DNA of 64,000 nt from contig NZ_BMSX01000003.1 of NCBI RefSeq assembly GCF_014649375.1, positions 496,001 through 560,000 of the forward strand, read 5' to 3'. This stretch comes from Streptomyces aurantiogriseus. Its GTDB lineage: Bacteria > Actinomycetota > Actinomycetes > Streptomycetales > Streptomycetaceae. The position numbers and the translations under genes were made by a program. The notes below the pieces were generated by a model. The model saw only the letters and a program-made list of their open reading frames with translations, ran no database searches and was not told where the DNA came from. This document shows positions 1 to 8,630 of this stretch, piece after piece (the first letter of the stretch is position 1; every line of letters starts with the position of its first letter).

Positions 1-47
1 GGCGCGTGATGAACTCTCCCTGACCGCATCGACGTACAGGGGGTTCA

Positions 48-842
48 GTGGACAGCCATCGCGCACTGACGGGGAAGGTCGCGCTCGTCACCGGGGCCGC
101 GCGGGGCATCGGCCGGGCCATCGCCGTCCGGCTCGCGCACGACGGGGCTCTGGTCGGGGTTCACTACGGCCACAGCGAGGCCGCGGCACTGGACACCGTG
201 GCGGAGATCCGCAAGAACGGCGGGCGGGCCTTCCCGGTCGGCGCGGAGCTGGGGGTGCCGGGCGACGCTGCCGCCGTTTTCGAGGCGTTCGACGCCGGGC
301 TGCGGGAGGAGGGGTCGGAAGCCGGCGAAGTCACCGAGGGCGGCGCGCTCGACATCCTCGTGAACAACGCGGGGGTGAGCGGTTCCGGGCCGGTGGGGCG
401 GGCCGTTCCCGAGGTCTTCGACCGGATGATGGCCGTCAACGCCAAGGCCCCGTACTTTCTCGTGCAGCAAGCGCTGCCGCGGATGAGGGACGGCGGGCGG
501 ATCGTCAACGTCTCCTCGCTCGCCTCCCGGCACGCCTTCCCGGAGTCCGTGGCGTACGCGATGTCCAAGGGCGCGCTGGACACCCTGACCCTGTGCCTGG
601 CGAAGGAACTCGGCGGCCGGGGCATCACCGTCAACACGGTCGCGCCGGGCTTCGTCGAGACGGACATGAACGCCCGGCGCAGGGCCACCCCCGAGGCGCG
701 GGACGCGCTGGCCGCACGCTCGGTCTTCGGCCGGATCGGCATGCCCTCCGACGTGGCGGACGTGGTGGCCTTTCTCGCCTCCGACGACGCCCGCTGGGTC
801 ACCGGCCAGTACCTGGATGTGAGCGGGGGCACCGATCTGTGA
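48..842 (+). CDS. SDR-family oxidoreductase (3-oxoacyl reductase type)
   Basis: A 264-residue classical short-chain dehydrogenase. The Rossmann motif TGAARGIG lies at about residues 15-22, NNAGVSG near 106, and the catalytic Ser-Tyr-Lys set is visible as VSSLAS followed by YAMSK; the C-terminus (VSGGTDL) is the usual one. Closest in kind to FabG/3-oxoacyl-ACP reductases, so NADPH is the likely cofactor. It converges on an AfsA-like gene; in gamma-butyrolactone systems a reductase of this family often sits next to the synthase and reduces a keto or butenolide intermediate, which is the role I would guess (inference). A role in tailoring the aromatic product is also possible. GTG start; only 47 bases of upstream sequence are present, so promoter and operon partners are unknown. 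Confidence 0.85.
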   Translation: MDSHRALTGKVALVTGAARGIGRAIAVRLAHDGALVGVHYGHSEAAALDTVAEIRKNGGRAFPVGAELGVPGDAAAVFEAFDAGLREEGSEAGEVTEGGALDILVNNAGVSGSGPVGRAVPEVFDRMMAVNAKAPYFLVQQALPRMRDGGRIVNVSSLASRHAFPESVAYAMSKGALDTLTLCLAKELGGRGITVNTVAPGFVETDMNARRRATPEARDALAARSVFGRIGMPSDVADVVAFLASDDARWVTGQYLDVSGGTDL

Positions 843-850
843 CGGTCGTA

Positions 851-889
851 CGGGACTCCCGGACCGCTGGTGACGCGTCGGGAGTCCCG
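851..889. terminator. Bidirectional hairpin terminator
   Basis: A perfect 11-bp stem (CGGGACTCCCG at 851-861 with CGGGAGTCCCG at 879-889) around a 17-base loop, between two convergent genes (SDR and AfsA-like). There is no T tract, as is common in Streptomyces. It can serve both strands. Confidence 0.65.
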
Positions 890-917
890 CGACGTCCGCG
901 CGGCGGCGCCGGTGCGG

Positions 918-1871
918 TCAGGCGGTGGGCCGGTCCAGGGTCAGCAGGCTGCTGAACACCTGCTCGCCGTCCTGGCGCCCCACGACCCGCACCCCGCCGG
1001 GCCGCCCGGCCGGGTCGTCGGCCGGCAGCTCCTCCGCCTCGATCCAGCACGGGGAGCCGAACTCCACGTACCGGTCGAAGCCGTTCTCCATGGCGACAAG
1101 CACACTGCCCTCGGGCGAGAGGGCCGTCGCGGCCTGGCGGGCCGCCTCCAGCAGCACCATCCCCGGTATGTGGTCGTCGGGGTGGTCGAAGAGGATGGGG
1201 TGAGCGGTGTCCACGCGCAGCTGCCAGCGCCGGGTCGACTCGCTCCCGGCCAGCACCACGTCGAACGCGGACTGACGGCCGACCGACGCCGGGGGCAGGG
1301 GCTGCGGGGGCGTCGCCGCCGCGCCGCCGCCCTGCGCGGACTGCTCCAGCCGCGCCCCGCGCAGCCGCCGGTAGACCGCGGGGGAGGTGCAGGTGAAGCG
1401 GGCGCCCCCGGTGGCCACGACCCGGTCCTCGAGACGGATAGTCACGGTGTACGGGCCTTCCAGCCGCCCCTTCGGGCCGCGCACCTCGCTGAAGTCCACG
1501 TCCAGTTCCAGGTCCGCGGGGCGCGTACCGACCGCCAGATGGTCGGGCCGAACCGTGAAGTGCAGCCCCCACATCAGGAAGCGGTGGCCCAGCGGCACGT
1601 CGTGGACGGCGTGCGCCACGAGGACCCCGGCCTGCCGGATGGTCTCGGCGACGAGCAGGGGGTCGTGCCGGCCGTCGACGGGCGTGTAGAAACTGTGGGC
1701 CCTGGGCCACTGGGCCAGGACGCGGGTGCGGCCCTCGTCGAGGGCCGACCAGCCCGTGAGAAAGACCTCGGCGACTGCGGCGCGATGCACCAGCTGCCGG
1801 GGCACGGTCCGGGTCAGCTCCGGAACGTCAACCGCCCCCGGGCGCGCGTCCGCCACGAACGACTGCATCAT
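918..1871 (-). CDS. AfsA-like gamma-butyrolactone synthase
   Basis: About 317 residues, the size of AfsA/ScbA/BarX proteins. The features of the A-factor hot-dog family are visible: the N-terminal LTRTVPRQLVHRAAVAEVFLTGW segment pattern (shown here only as RQLVHRAAVAEVF), then DHPDDHIPGMVLLEAARQA in the C-terminal half. AfsA proteins condense a beta-ketoacyl-ACP with dihydroxyacetone phosphate to start gamma-butyrolactone signal synthesis. Several in-frame starts exist up to position 1916; I chose the ATG at 1871 because GGGGGAA lies six bases before it. It is divergent from an ArpA-like receptor, the usual synthase-receptor pairing, so autoregulation through the shared intergenic region is likely. 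The signal itself cannot be predicted. Confidence 0.88.
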   Translation of the reverse strand: MMQSFVADARPGAVDVPELTRTVPRQLVHRAAVAEVFLTGWSALDEGRTRVLAQWPRAHSFYTPVDGRHDPLLVAETIRQAGVLVAHAVHDVPLGHRFLMWGLHFTVRPDHLAVGTRPADLELDVDFSEVRGPKGRLEGPYTVTIRLEDRVVATGGARFTCTSPAVYRRLRGARLEQSAQGGGAAATPPQPLPPASVGRQSAFDVVLAGSESTRRWQLRVDTAHPILFDHPDDHIPGMVLLEAARQAATALSPEGSVLVAMENGFDRYVEFGSPCWIEAEELPADDPAGRPGGVRVVGRQDGEQVFSSLLTLDRPTA

Positions 1872-2008
1872 GAATGGTTCCCCCATGTGTAAGCCCCATG
1901 TGCCAGGTCGGTTCACATGGTCCTGTCCGCCGGGCGGAGACGTTACGTACTGGAGAGTTTACTTTGCAAGGGGCTACCTATCGTCTGTGTCATGAATAAT
2001 CCTTGAAT

Positions 2009-2030
2009 CCATACCTCACAGTTTGGTTTG
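2009..2030. promoter_or_regulatory. ARE-like operator in the AfsA/TetR intergenic region
   Basis: The AT-richer 210-base region between the divergent synthase and receptor genes holds an imperfect inverted element: CCATACCTCAC followed by AGTTTGGTTTG. The two half-sites (read outward, GTGAGGTATGG and AGTTTGGTTTG) resemble the half-site bound by ArpA-family receptors (GGYCGGTWYGK). Matching is by eye and imperfect, with the right half stronger. Confidence 0.38.
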
Positions 2031-2085
2031 AACAGGCGCAAGGCTGACGGCGGGAGCGCCGTGGCACAGAAGGGTGGTAACTCCG

Positions 2086-2757
2086 ATGGCGAAGCAGGAC
2101 AGAGCGATTCGCACGCGCCGCGCGATCCTGGAGGCGGCGGCGATCGTCTTCGACGAGAAGGGTTACCGGGCCGCGAAGCTGTCGGACATCCTGGAGCGGG
2201 CCAAGCTCACCAAGGGCGCGCTGTACTTCCACTTCACCAGCAAGGAAGCCCTCGCCAACGCGGTGCTGGACGCACAGGTCAGCGAGACGCCGGTGCCCTC
2301 CCCGCAGACGTACAAGATGCAGGAGTACGTCGACATGGGGCTGCTGTTCGCGCATCTGCTGGTCAGTGACCCGCTGCTGCGTGCCAGTGTGCGGCTGTCG
2401 CTGGAGCAGGTGCCCGAGATAAACCGCAGTTCACCGTATGTCGAGTGGGTGGAGCGCAACACCCGGGTGCTGACCGAGGCGAAGGAGTGCGGGGAACTGC
2501 TGCTGCACGTCGACCCGGCGGAGACCGCGCGTATCACGGTCGGGGCCTTCGGCGGCATGAACGCGATGGTGTCGACCATCACACCGCCACTGGATCTGGA
2601 GCGGGAAATCCTCACTCTCTACCGGCACTTGCTGGCCGGAATCGCCGTCCCCTCGGTGCTGCTGCGCCTGGACGTCCGCCCGGACCGGGGAGCCCAGGTA
2701 CTGGCCGAGGCGGTCCTGGAGCCGGCCGCCGTGACACCCGGCGTGGACATCGCGTGA
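2086..2757 (+). CDS. TetR-family gamma-butyrolactone receptor (ArpA-like)
   Basis: A 223-residue TetR repressor. The N-terminus MAKQDRAIRTRRAILEAA, an HTH with ILERAKLTKGALYFHF at about residues 33-48, and the total length closely follow ArpA/ScbR/BarA receptors. These bind ARE operators and release them when the cognate butyrolactone binds the C-terminal pocket. The divergent AfsA-like gene and the SARP gene 130 bases downstream make the typical signal-receptor-activator layout, so this protein probably represses the SARP and itself. The ATG at 2086 was preferred over a GTG at 2074, because a GGGTGG stretch is correctly spaced for it and the protein start matches the family. A pseudo-receptor role (binding the antibiotic rather than a butyrolactone) cannot be excluded. 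Confidence 0.85.
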   Translation: MAKQDRAIRTRRAILEAAAIVFDEKGYRAAKLSDILERAKLTKGALYFHFTSKEALANAVLDAQVSETPVPSPQTYKMQEYVDMGLLFAHLLVSDPLLRASVRLSLEQVPEINRSSPYVEWVERNTRVLTEAKECGELLLHVDPAETARITVGAFGGMNAMVSTITPPLDLEREILTLYRHLLAGIAVPSVLLRLDVRPDRGAQVLAEAVLEPAAVTPGVDIA

Positions 2758-2810
2758 GCTGTGGATGAACGCGCGTCGGCATGTGATGGGCGCTACTTTT
2801 GGACTCGCTG

Positions 2811-2840
2811 GTCTGTTATTGACAGACCCGCAGGTATCTT
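2811..2840 (+). promoter_or_regulatory. Operator/promoter region of the first SARP gene
   Basis: GTCTGT-TATTG-ACAGAC (2811-2827) is a perfect inverted repeat with 6-bp arms and contains a consensus -35 (TTGACA, 2819-2824). Overlapping it, ACAGACCCGCAGGTATCT (2822-2839) is an imperfect palindrome (12 of 18 symmetric) whose right half GCAGGTATCT resembles an ARE half-site. This placement over a -35 would suit repression by the upstream receptor. No good -10 was found; TGAATC 18 bases on is weak. Confidence 0.4.
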
Positions 2841-2887
2841 TTTGAATCAATTCCAGCGCAGCACTGATTGTGTGAAGCGGGGGATTG

Positions 2888-3721
2888 ATGGACATCAAGG
2901 TTCTTGGACGTCTGCAGGTGTCGGTGAGCGGCCGGTCGGCCCTGCCGGAGGAGCCGGAGGCCCGCAGGGTCCTGGCACTGCTGGCGCTCCGTGCGGATCA
3001 GGTCGTGCCGACCTGCCTGATCGCACAGGAGTTGTGGCCGAACGGTTCGCCGCCGGGCGGCGACTCACGGCTGGTCGCCCTCATCACCTCCATACGCTGG
3101 AAGCTGACGGAGGCGCTGCGCGCCTCGCACTCCCGCGGGAGGGGCCGGACCACGGGTGCGGATCTGCTGATCTCCACGCCCGCCGGGTACCGGCTGGACA
3201 ACTGTGGCGGAGTGCTGGACGCCCGCCAGTTCGAGCGGCACATCGGCGCCGGATACCGGGCCATGGCCACCGGCAACGCGGTCAGGGCCGCCGAACGGCT
3301 GCGTCTGGCACTGTCGTTGTGGACCGACAACTCACTGTGCGACCTGGAGCAGGGCCCCGTGCTGCGGGCGCACACCACCTTGCTGCACGACGACCGGATG
3401 GCCGCACTCGACCAGTGGGCCGCGATCGAACTGCAACTGGGTCACCACCGTGAACGCCTCGTCGAACTCGGCGCACTCGTCGCCCGGCACAGCACCCACC
3501 AGGGGCTGCACCGCCACTACATGACCGCCCTGGCCCGCTGCGGACGCCCCGCCGAAGCGCTGCGGGTCTACGACCGGCTCTGCTCGACCCTGCACCGCGA
3601 GGGCGGCCCCGAAGTCAGCCCGGTGCTACGGCGGTTGCGTGACCGGATCCTCAACATGTCGATGGGACCCGGTGGTGCGGTCACGGAGTTCACCGCTCCA
3701 CCGCTGGCCTGGGCAGGCTGA
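2888..3721 (+). CDS. SARP-family pathway activator
   Basis: A 277-residue Streptomyces antibiotic regulatory protein. An OmpR-like winged-helix DNA-binding domain fills residues 1 to about 95 (MDIKVLGRLQV start, then RVLALLALRADQVV and the STPAGYRL turn), followed by a bacterial transcriptional activation (BTAD) domain of TPR-like helices to about residue 250. SARPs activate biosynthetic promoters by binding heptameric direct repeats near the -35. GGGGG precedes the ATG at 2888; a TTG three bases earlier is less likely. It follows the butyrolactone receptor and has ARE-like sequence upstream, so it is probably the switch by which the signal turns the cluster on. A second, unrelated-looking SARP lies at about 26.7 kb. 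Confidence 0.88.
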   Translation: MDIKVLGRLQVSVSGRSALPEEPEARRVLALLALRADQVVPTCLIAQELWPNGSPPGGDSRLVALITSIRWKLTEALRASHSRGRGRTTGADLLISTPAGYRLDNCGGVLDARQFERHIGAGYRAMATGNAVRAAERLRLALSLWTDNSLCDLEQGPVLRAHTTLLHDDRMAALDQWAAIELQLGHHRERLVELGALVARHSTHQGLHRHYMTALARCGRPAEALRVYDRLCSTLHREGGPEVSPVLRRLRDRILNMSMGPGGAVTEFTAPPLAWAG

Positions 3722-3739
3722 CCCCGGGGCGATCCGGTG

Positions 3740-4945
3740 TCACCCGCGGGCCGGCCCGCCCGCGGCACGGGCGAAGTCCCGTGCACCGTGCAGCCACGCC
3801 ACCTTGTCGTAGAGGTCGTCGACCGTCAGGGAACGCAGCATCGCGTTGCGTTCCTCGGCGGCCCGGCCCGCCGGGTGGTAGAGCCGGGTGCCCATCTCAC
3901 GGGCCACGAGCTGGGTCCGCCCGGTGCGTTCACGCCGCTCGGCGTTGAACTTCTCCAGCCGCCGCGCCACGTCGTCGCCGGTGCCGCCCTCCAGCAGAGC
4001 GCCCAGCACGACCGCGTCCTCCAGGGCCTGGCAGGCCCCCTGGGCCGCGTACTGGAGCATCGGGTGGGCGGCGTCGCCCACCAGGACGACCCGGCCGTCG
4101 GTCCAGGTGTCCACCGGGTCACGGTCGCACAGCACCCACTCGCGCCAGCCCTCGCCGAGTTCGAGCAGCCGCGCCGGTGTCTCGCCCACGCCCGGGAACC
4201 GCCCGAGGACGTGCTCGCGCTCCACGGGACGGCCGGCCACCGGCACGCGGGCGCCGTCGTCACGGGTCACGGCGAGGTTCAGATACCGGCCGCCGCCGAT
4301 GATGTAATGCACGAAGTGCCACTGGGGACCGGCCCACAGGGTCACGGCGTTCCACCGCAGTTCCTCCGGGACCTTCTCGATGGGGATCACCGACCGGTAG
4401 ATGGTGTGCCCGGAGACCCGTGGATCGCCGTCGCCGAGCAGCTGTCGGCGCACCGTGGAGCGGATTCCGTCGGCGCCGACCAGGACGTCGGCCCGGAGGG
4501 TCCGGCCGTCGGCGGTGCGGACGTCGACACCGTCCGCGTCCTGCGTGTAGCGCTCGACGGTCGCGGCCGCGATCAGTTCGACGGCGTCGGACGCCTGGCA
4601 CGCGGTCAGCAGCGGCTGGAACAGATCGCCCCGGTGCACCACCGCGTAGGGATTGCCGAAGCGGGTGCGGTACGCCTCGGTGAGCGGCATGGCCGCGACC
4701 TTCTCGTCCGTCGTCCCGTCCATGAAGCGCAGTTCGTCGATGAAGACGGCGCGGTCGCGCACCGCCTGCCCCACGCCCAGCAGATCGAGGGCGTGGAAGG
4801 CGTTCGGGCCGAGCTGGATGCCCGCGCCGATCTCCGCGAAGACCTCACCGCGTTCCAGCACCGTCGCGCGGTGACCCCGCTGTGCCAGGGACAGTGCGGT
4901 GGCGAGTCCACCTATGCCGCCGCCGGCGACAAGAATCCGAGCCAT
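3740..4945 (-). CDS. FAD-dependent aromatic monooxygenase (3-hydroxybenzoate 6-hydroxylase/salicylate hydroxylase type)
   Basis: A 401-residue group A flavoprotein monooxygenase. The FAD motif GGGIGGLATALSLAQRGH is at the N-terminus, the DG motif appears as VLVGADGIRSTVRRQLL near residue 155-170, and the GD motif as VVLVGDAAHPMLQ near residue 295. Size and spacing fit single-component hydroxylases such as 3-hydroxybenzoate 6-hydroxylase, which use NAD(P)H and O2 to hydroxylate a phenolic acid ring. In this cluster a substrate such as 3-hydroxyanthranilate or an aminohydroxybenzoate is plausible (inference). The start is the ATG giving MARILVAGGG, with GGAAGA just before it; longer in-frame starts only add low-complexity sequence. 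It converges with the SARP gene and lies downstream of a transposase-like gene on the same strand, 189 bases away. Confidence 0.85.
   Translation of the reverse strand: MARILVAGGGIGGLATALSLAQRGHRATVLERGEVFAEIGAGIQLGPNAFHALDLLGVGQAVRDRAVFIDELRFMDGTTDEKVAAMPLTEAYRTRFGNPYAVVHRGDLFQPLLTACQASDAVELIAAATVERYTQDADGVDVRTADGRTLRADVLVGADGIRSTVRRQLLGDGDPRVSGHTIYRSVIPIEKVPEELRWNAVTLWAGPQWHFVHYIIGGGRYLNLAVTRDDGARVPVAGRPVEREHVLGRFPGVGETPARLLELGEGWREWVLCDRDPVDTWTDGRVVLVGDAAHPMLQYAAQGACQALEDAVVLGALLEGGTGDDVARRLEKFNAERRERTGRTQLVAREMGTRLYHPAGRAAEERNAMLRSLTVDDLYDKVAWLHGARDFARAAGGPARG
3744..3765. terminator. Convergent-gene hairpin
   Basis: CCGCGGGC (3744-3751) pairs perfectly with GCCCGCGG (3758-3765) around a 6-base loop, just past the SARP stop and inside the last codons of the convergent monooxygenase gene. 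It is a plausible terminator for the SARP transcript; no T tract. Confidence 0.4.
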
Positions 4946-5134
4946 TCTTCCCGTATCCCTTCCGTTCCGTCGTGCGCTGTCTCGTTCGGTCGGACGCGGC
5001 GGGCCGACGCCGCTCGCTGTCCCGTTCCGGCACCTTCGGCGCGCGCGGCTCGTGTGCCGGGCTCGATCCAGCCATGCCACCGGGACGGCGGGCAACGCGG
5101 CGACGGGCACTTCGTCACAACGCCGTGGGCGCGG

Positions 5135-6352
5135 TCAGATCGGTGGCCCGGGGCGGGCGGTGGTGGCCAGTTCCCGGTCGGGGCCGCGCCCGGCGAGTAA
5201 AGCGACCGCGTGGGCCACCGAGGCCAGGGTGATGTGCCGGTGCCAGCCGTCGAAGGAGCGGCCCGAGTAGTCCCGCAGTCCTACCGGGCCGCCCGCCTCG
5301 GCGAGGTCGGCGGCCACCCGGCCCGCGAGTGCCGTCGTCCGCAGCAGCTGGGGCACGGACACGTCCGGCACATCGGTCAGCCACAGCCGGGCCGGCGGGC
5401 GCTGCGGGTCGTGCCACTCGCCCAGGAGCCGGAGCTGCCGTGATCCCCGCGGCCGGGGCAGCAGAGCGCCGAGCCGGGCGGGGGCCTCCACCAGCACGGC
5501 CGTCGCCAGCACCGGATGCGGGCCGGGTCCCGGCGCGGACGGGTGCGGCACCGACCGGCGCAGTCCCAGCACCGCCTGCATGATCCGCTCTGCGGGCAGC
5601 GGACCCGCCCCGAACCCGGGCAGCGCGGTGTCGGCGACACGCAGCCGGGTGGCCGGGTTCACCCGCGCCAGCACGGGGATCCGGGCTGTCGAGAGCCGGT
5701 GCCGTACGGCGTCCATGCCGGGTCCGCGGCCGTCGATCACCACCGGGCGCACCGGGACGTCCCAGTGCCGCACCGCTTCCAGGACCACGGCGGCGGCACA
5801 CTCGTCGCGGGTCTCCGGCCGTATCTCCTCGGGCACCGACACCCGGTGGCGGCGTTCGGCGTCGCGCGCCCAGGCGTCGGGCAGCAGCAGCCGCCAGTTG
5901 ACGGGCACGCTCAGCCGGGGCGAGGCGTACCACAGCCCGAACGCCTCCTGGCCGCGGAAGACATGGCCGAGCTGCGGATGGCGCTGCCGGGCCACGCCCA
6001 CCGAGTGCCGGCCCGCTTTCGGGATGGGCAGCGGCTCGACCACCCAGGCGGCCGGCGGCGCGGTCCGCTGCAGGTGCCGGGCCAGGGCCGCCCGGATGGG
6101 GCGCCAGTCCCAGGTCGAGTCGGCGATGAAGTGATGCAGGTTCTGTTCCGACTCGGGGTGGCCCACGGCGGCGGCGATGTTGCGGACCGACTTGCGCCCC
6201 CGCGCGACCAGCAGGCCGCGGATGTACTGCTCTCCCCGCAGCCGCTGGTCTCGGCGGCGCAGGGAGGCGAACAACTCGTCGCTCAGCCCGGTGAGCAGAT
6301 CCGCGGTGGCCGCGTCGCAAGGGGGCGGGGTCGCGCGGGTGGGCGCGTTCAT
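5135..6352 (-). CDS. IS701-transposase-like protein, catalytically degenerate (copy 1)
   Basis: A 405-residue protein with the overall plan of IS701-family transposases: LRRRDQRLRGEQYIRGLL near the N-terminus, PKAGRHSVGVARQ, VPVNWRLLLPDAW, and GRSFDGWHRHITLASVAHA near the end. By eye, the usual VDDTGF containing the first catalytic Asp is replaced by VEPLPI, the Y-R-E-K signature reads L-A-E-G, and the Glu before GRSW is Ser. The second Asp (VVIDG) is kept. It therefore probably cannot transpose. No terminal inverted repeats or target duplication were seen. A close relative lies at 13.9-15.2 kb, so the pair brackets the 3-hydroxyanthranilate genes and may be domesticated DNA-binding regulators (inference). 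Start chosen at the ATG preceded by GGGAGAG; an upstream start at 6445 has no good ribosome site. Confidence 0.8.
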   Translation of the reverse strand: MNAPTRATPPPCDAATADLLTGLSDELFASLRRRDQRLRGEQYIRGLLVARGRKSVRNIAAAVGHPESEQNLHHFIADSTWDWRPIRAALARHLQRTAPPAAWVVEPLPIPKAGRHSVGVARQRHPQLGHVFRGQEAFGLWYASPRLSVPVNWRLLLPDAWARDAERRHRVSVPEEIRPETRDECAAAVVLEAVRHWDVPVRPVVIDGRGPGMDAVRHRLSTARIPVLARVNPATRLRVADTALPGFGAGPLPAERIMQAVLGLRRSVPHPSAPGPGPHPVLATAVLVEAPARLGALLPRPRGSRQLRLLGEWHDPQRPPARLWLTDVPDVSVPQLLRTTALAGRVAADLAEAGGPVGLRDYSGRSFDGWHRHITLASVAHAVALLAGRGPDRELATTARPGPPI

Positions 6353-6513
6353 GACTCTCCCGTCGATTCGGCAGCAGTGCGCGTGCGCCTTCACCGTCCC
6401 CCTCCGGCCGCCCGCCTGCGAGGTCCACCCGTCACCGTGCTGCACCGCGACCCAGGTGCCCGGCCACCTCCGCCGCGGGCTGCCGGGTACGCCGGGTGCG
6501 CGGTGGACGGGGT

Positions 6514-6564
6514 GGTGGTCCGGACACCACGCGGCAGGGCCCGGGCGGTGGTTCGGTCACCACC
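6514..6564. promoter_or_regulatory. Two tandem palindromic operator candidates
   Basis: GGTGGT-CCGGAC-ACCACg (6514-6531) and GGTGGT-TCGGTC-ACCACC (6547-6564): 6-bp arms around a 6-base centre, starts 33 bp apart (about three helical turns). The second ends about 10 bases before the -35 of the PucR-type regulator gene, and both lie upstream of the divergent transposase-like gene. Related pairs lie at 13875-13922 and 15355-15408. Confidence 0.6.
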
Positions 6565-6574
6565 CGTAACCGCC

Positions 6575-6604
6575 TTGACTGCTACAAGTGACGGACCGTA
6601 GGTT
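6575..6604 (+). promoter_or_regulatory. Promoter of the GAF/PucR regulator gene
   Basis: TTGACT (6575-6580), an 18-base spacer, then TAGGTT (6599-6604): a good match to the vegetative HrdB consensus. The position supports a translation start downstream at 6654 rather than the GTG at 6588. Confidence 0.6.
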
Positions 6605-6653
6605 AACGACGAGTACGACTTGGCCATCCTGGCCGTCTGGGGGGTCGGTTTCT

Positions 6654-8603
6654 GTGTCGGATGCGTCATCACCGGACGACGCTTATGCGTTCCAGGTCCT
6701 GGAACTGCTGGCACAGGAGGCACCGGCCGCCGAGATCGAGGCGCTGCTCGAAGCGGCGCGCGACTCCGGGGCCGGCCCCGGGCAACTGGAACGTGCCGAA
6801 CGCGCCACCCGGCTGGGCATGTCCGTGCTGGCGCTCTTCGGCCAGCGGCAGAAACGTGAGGCCGATCTGGCGGCCCTGGTCGACACCGCCCGCGATCTGA
6901 CGTACCCGCACGACCTCGACAGCCTGCTGCGGGTGATCATCCGTCAGGCCCGGCGGCTGCTCGGCTTCGACCTGGCCTACATCAGCCTGCTCGACGAGAC
7001 CGACGGCAGCTGGCGCATCCGCACCTCCGAGGGCGAGACCACCGCGCTGAGCGTGGGCCTCCAGGTCGAGCCGGGCTATGGCTTCGGTGACGCGCTCACC
7101 GCCCGCAACGCCGCGTTCTGGACCGCCGACTACCTGAAGGACGAGCGGATACAGCACTGCGAGCGCATCGACGACGTGGTGCGGGCCGAGGGCCAGCGGG
7201 CCATCCTCGCCGTGCCGCTGCACCGCGGCGGCGCCCCCTTCGGCGCGCTGTACGGTTCCGACCGCACGGTGCGGCACTTCACCCCGAACGAGGCCGGGCT
7301 GATGCGCACCCTGGCCGATCTGGCCGCCGTCGCCATCGACAAGTCGCGGGTGCTGGACCAGGTCCGCGCCGACGTCAACGACCTGGAGGACGACTCCTAC
7401 CGCGCCCAGCTGTCCCTCACCCGGATGCGCGGCCTGGTCGACATGCAGCGCCGGCTGATCGGCCTGGCCCTGGGCGGCAGCGACCTGGCGGCGGTCACCA
7501 GCGCGGCGGGACACGCCCTGGACGGCACGCTGGTGGTGCGCGACCCCGGTGGCCGGACCCTGACCGCCACCGGCGAGATATCCGGCCTGGACGACGCCGC
7601 CGTCGCCGAGGCCGTGCTCGACGCGCACGCCGGTGGTGCGCCCGTCACGCTCGCCAGCGGCCTGTGGATCGTCCCCCTCGACGCCAGCGGCGAGAACGTC
7701 GGCGCACTGATCCTGCGCCCGGCCGGTGAGCTGACCTCGGAGGACGAGCAGCTGCTGCAACTCGCCGCGCAGGCCGTGACCATGGTGCTGCTGCTCCAGC
7801 GCAGCACGGTCATCGCCGAGGGCCCGGTCCGCGACGAGCTGCTGGAGGACCTGCTGGCCGATCCGCCCAGCCGCTCCCAGCGCCAGTTCAGGGACCGCGC
7901 CGAGCGGCTCGGCATCGACCTGTGCGCGGAACACGTGGTGGTGCTGGCCCGGCCGGAGGGCGGGGAACAGGGTCGGGCCGCGGTCTGGGGCTCCTCCTAC
8001 GCACACCGGATGAACGGCCTCAAGTGCGTACGGGCCGGCTGTCTCGTCCTTCTGCTGCCCGCCTCCGACGCCTCCGACGCGGCCCGCCGGGTGTCCGCCG
8101 AACTCTCGCCGCTGCTCGACCATCCCGTCTCGGTCGCCGCCGCCGGACCCGGCCGCGGCGCCGCCGACATCGGCCGGGTGTACCAGGAGGCGCTGCGCTG
8201 CCTGGACGCTCTGACCCTGCTGCGCGGGAAGGGTGCCACCGCGGCAAGTTCCGACCTGGGGTTCCTCGGGATGCTACTCTCCGACGACCACGACATCGAC
8301 GGCTTCATCACCTCGGCGATCGGCCCGGTGCTGGAGTACGACAACGAGCGCTTCACCGAACTCGCCAAGACGCTCCAGGCGTACTTCGACTCCGACCGCA
8401 GCCCGACGTACGCCGCCGAGACGCTGCACGTCCACCCCAACACCGTCTCGCGCCGGCTGGAGCGGATCACCGAACTGCTGGGACCGGACTGGCACAAGCC
8501 GCAGCGGGCGCTCGAGGTGCAGCTGGCGCTGAAACTGCAGAACACCCGCAGGGTGCTGGAGGCACGGCGCCCCGACCGGCCGCGCCTCCACGGGGACGCC
8601 TGA
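6654..8603 (+). CDS. GAF-domain PucR/CdaR-type transcriptional regulator
   Basis: About 649 residues. A GAF sensor domain spans roughly residues 70-215 (ALVDTARDLTYPHDLDSLL to TLADLAAVAIDKSRVL), a middle helical and PucR-like region follows, and the C-terminus holds the PucR HTH (YAAETLHVHPNTVSRRLERI at about 585-605). Proteins of this build are effector-responsive activators; the ligand is unknown. The GTG at 6654 was chosen because a clear promoter ends at 6604 and a G-rich ribosome site precedes it; the longer GTG at 6588 would lie within the promoter. The two palindromes directly upstream suggest autoregulation, and recurrence of that motif before the DAHP-synthase operon makes this protein a candidate for the factor that binds there (inference). 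Confidence 0.82.
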   Translation: MSDASSPDDAYAFQVLELLAQEAPAAEIEALLEAARDSGAGPGQLERAERATRLGMSVLALFGQRQKREADLAALVDTARDLTYPHDLDSLLRVIIRQARRLLGFDLAYISLLDETDGSWRIRTSEGETTALSVGLQVEPGYGFGDALTARNAAFWTADYLKDERIQHCERIDDVVRAEGQRAILAVPLHRGGAPFGALYGSDRTVRHFTPNEAGLMRTLADLAAVAIDKSRVLDQVRADVNDLEDDSYRAQLSLTRMRGLVDMQRRLIGLALGGSDLAAVTSAAGHALDGTLVVRDPGGRTLTATGEISGLDDAAVAEAVLDAHAGGAPVTLASGLWIVPLDASGENVGALILRPAGELTSEDEQLLQLAAQAVTMVLLLQRSTVIAEGPVRDELLEDLLADPPSRSQRQFRDRAERLGIDLCAEHVVVLARPEGGEQGRAAVWGSSYAHRMNGLKCVRAGCLVLLLPASDASDAARRVSAELSPLLDHPVSVAAAGPGRGAADIGRVYQEALRCLDALTLLRGKGATAASSDLGFLGMLLSDDHDIDGFITSAIGPVLEYDNERFTELAKTLQAYFDSDRSPTYAAETLHVHPNTVSRRLERITELLGPDWHKPQRALEVQLALKLQNTRRVLEARRPDRPRLHGDA

Positions 8604-8606
8604 CAC

Positions 8607-8620
8607 CGGCGGGGCCGCCG
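8607..8620. terminator. Short GC hairpin between convergent genes
   Basis: CGGCGG-GG-CCGCCG in the 27-base gap between the PucR-type gene and the convergent ABM-like gene. The stem is short; weak candidate. Confidence 0.3.
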
Positions 8621-8630
8621 TACGTCGGTC

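Noticed and set aside
6669..8123. A 484-codon minus-strand frame
   Set aside because: Antisense of the GAF/PucR gene; no ribosome site or recognisable domain.
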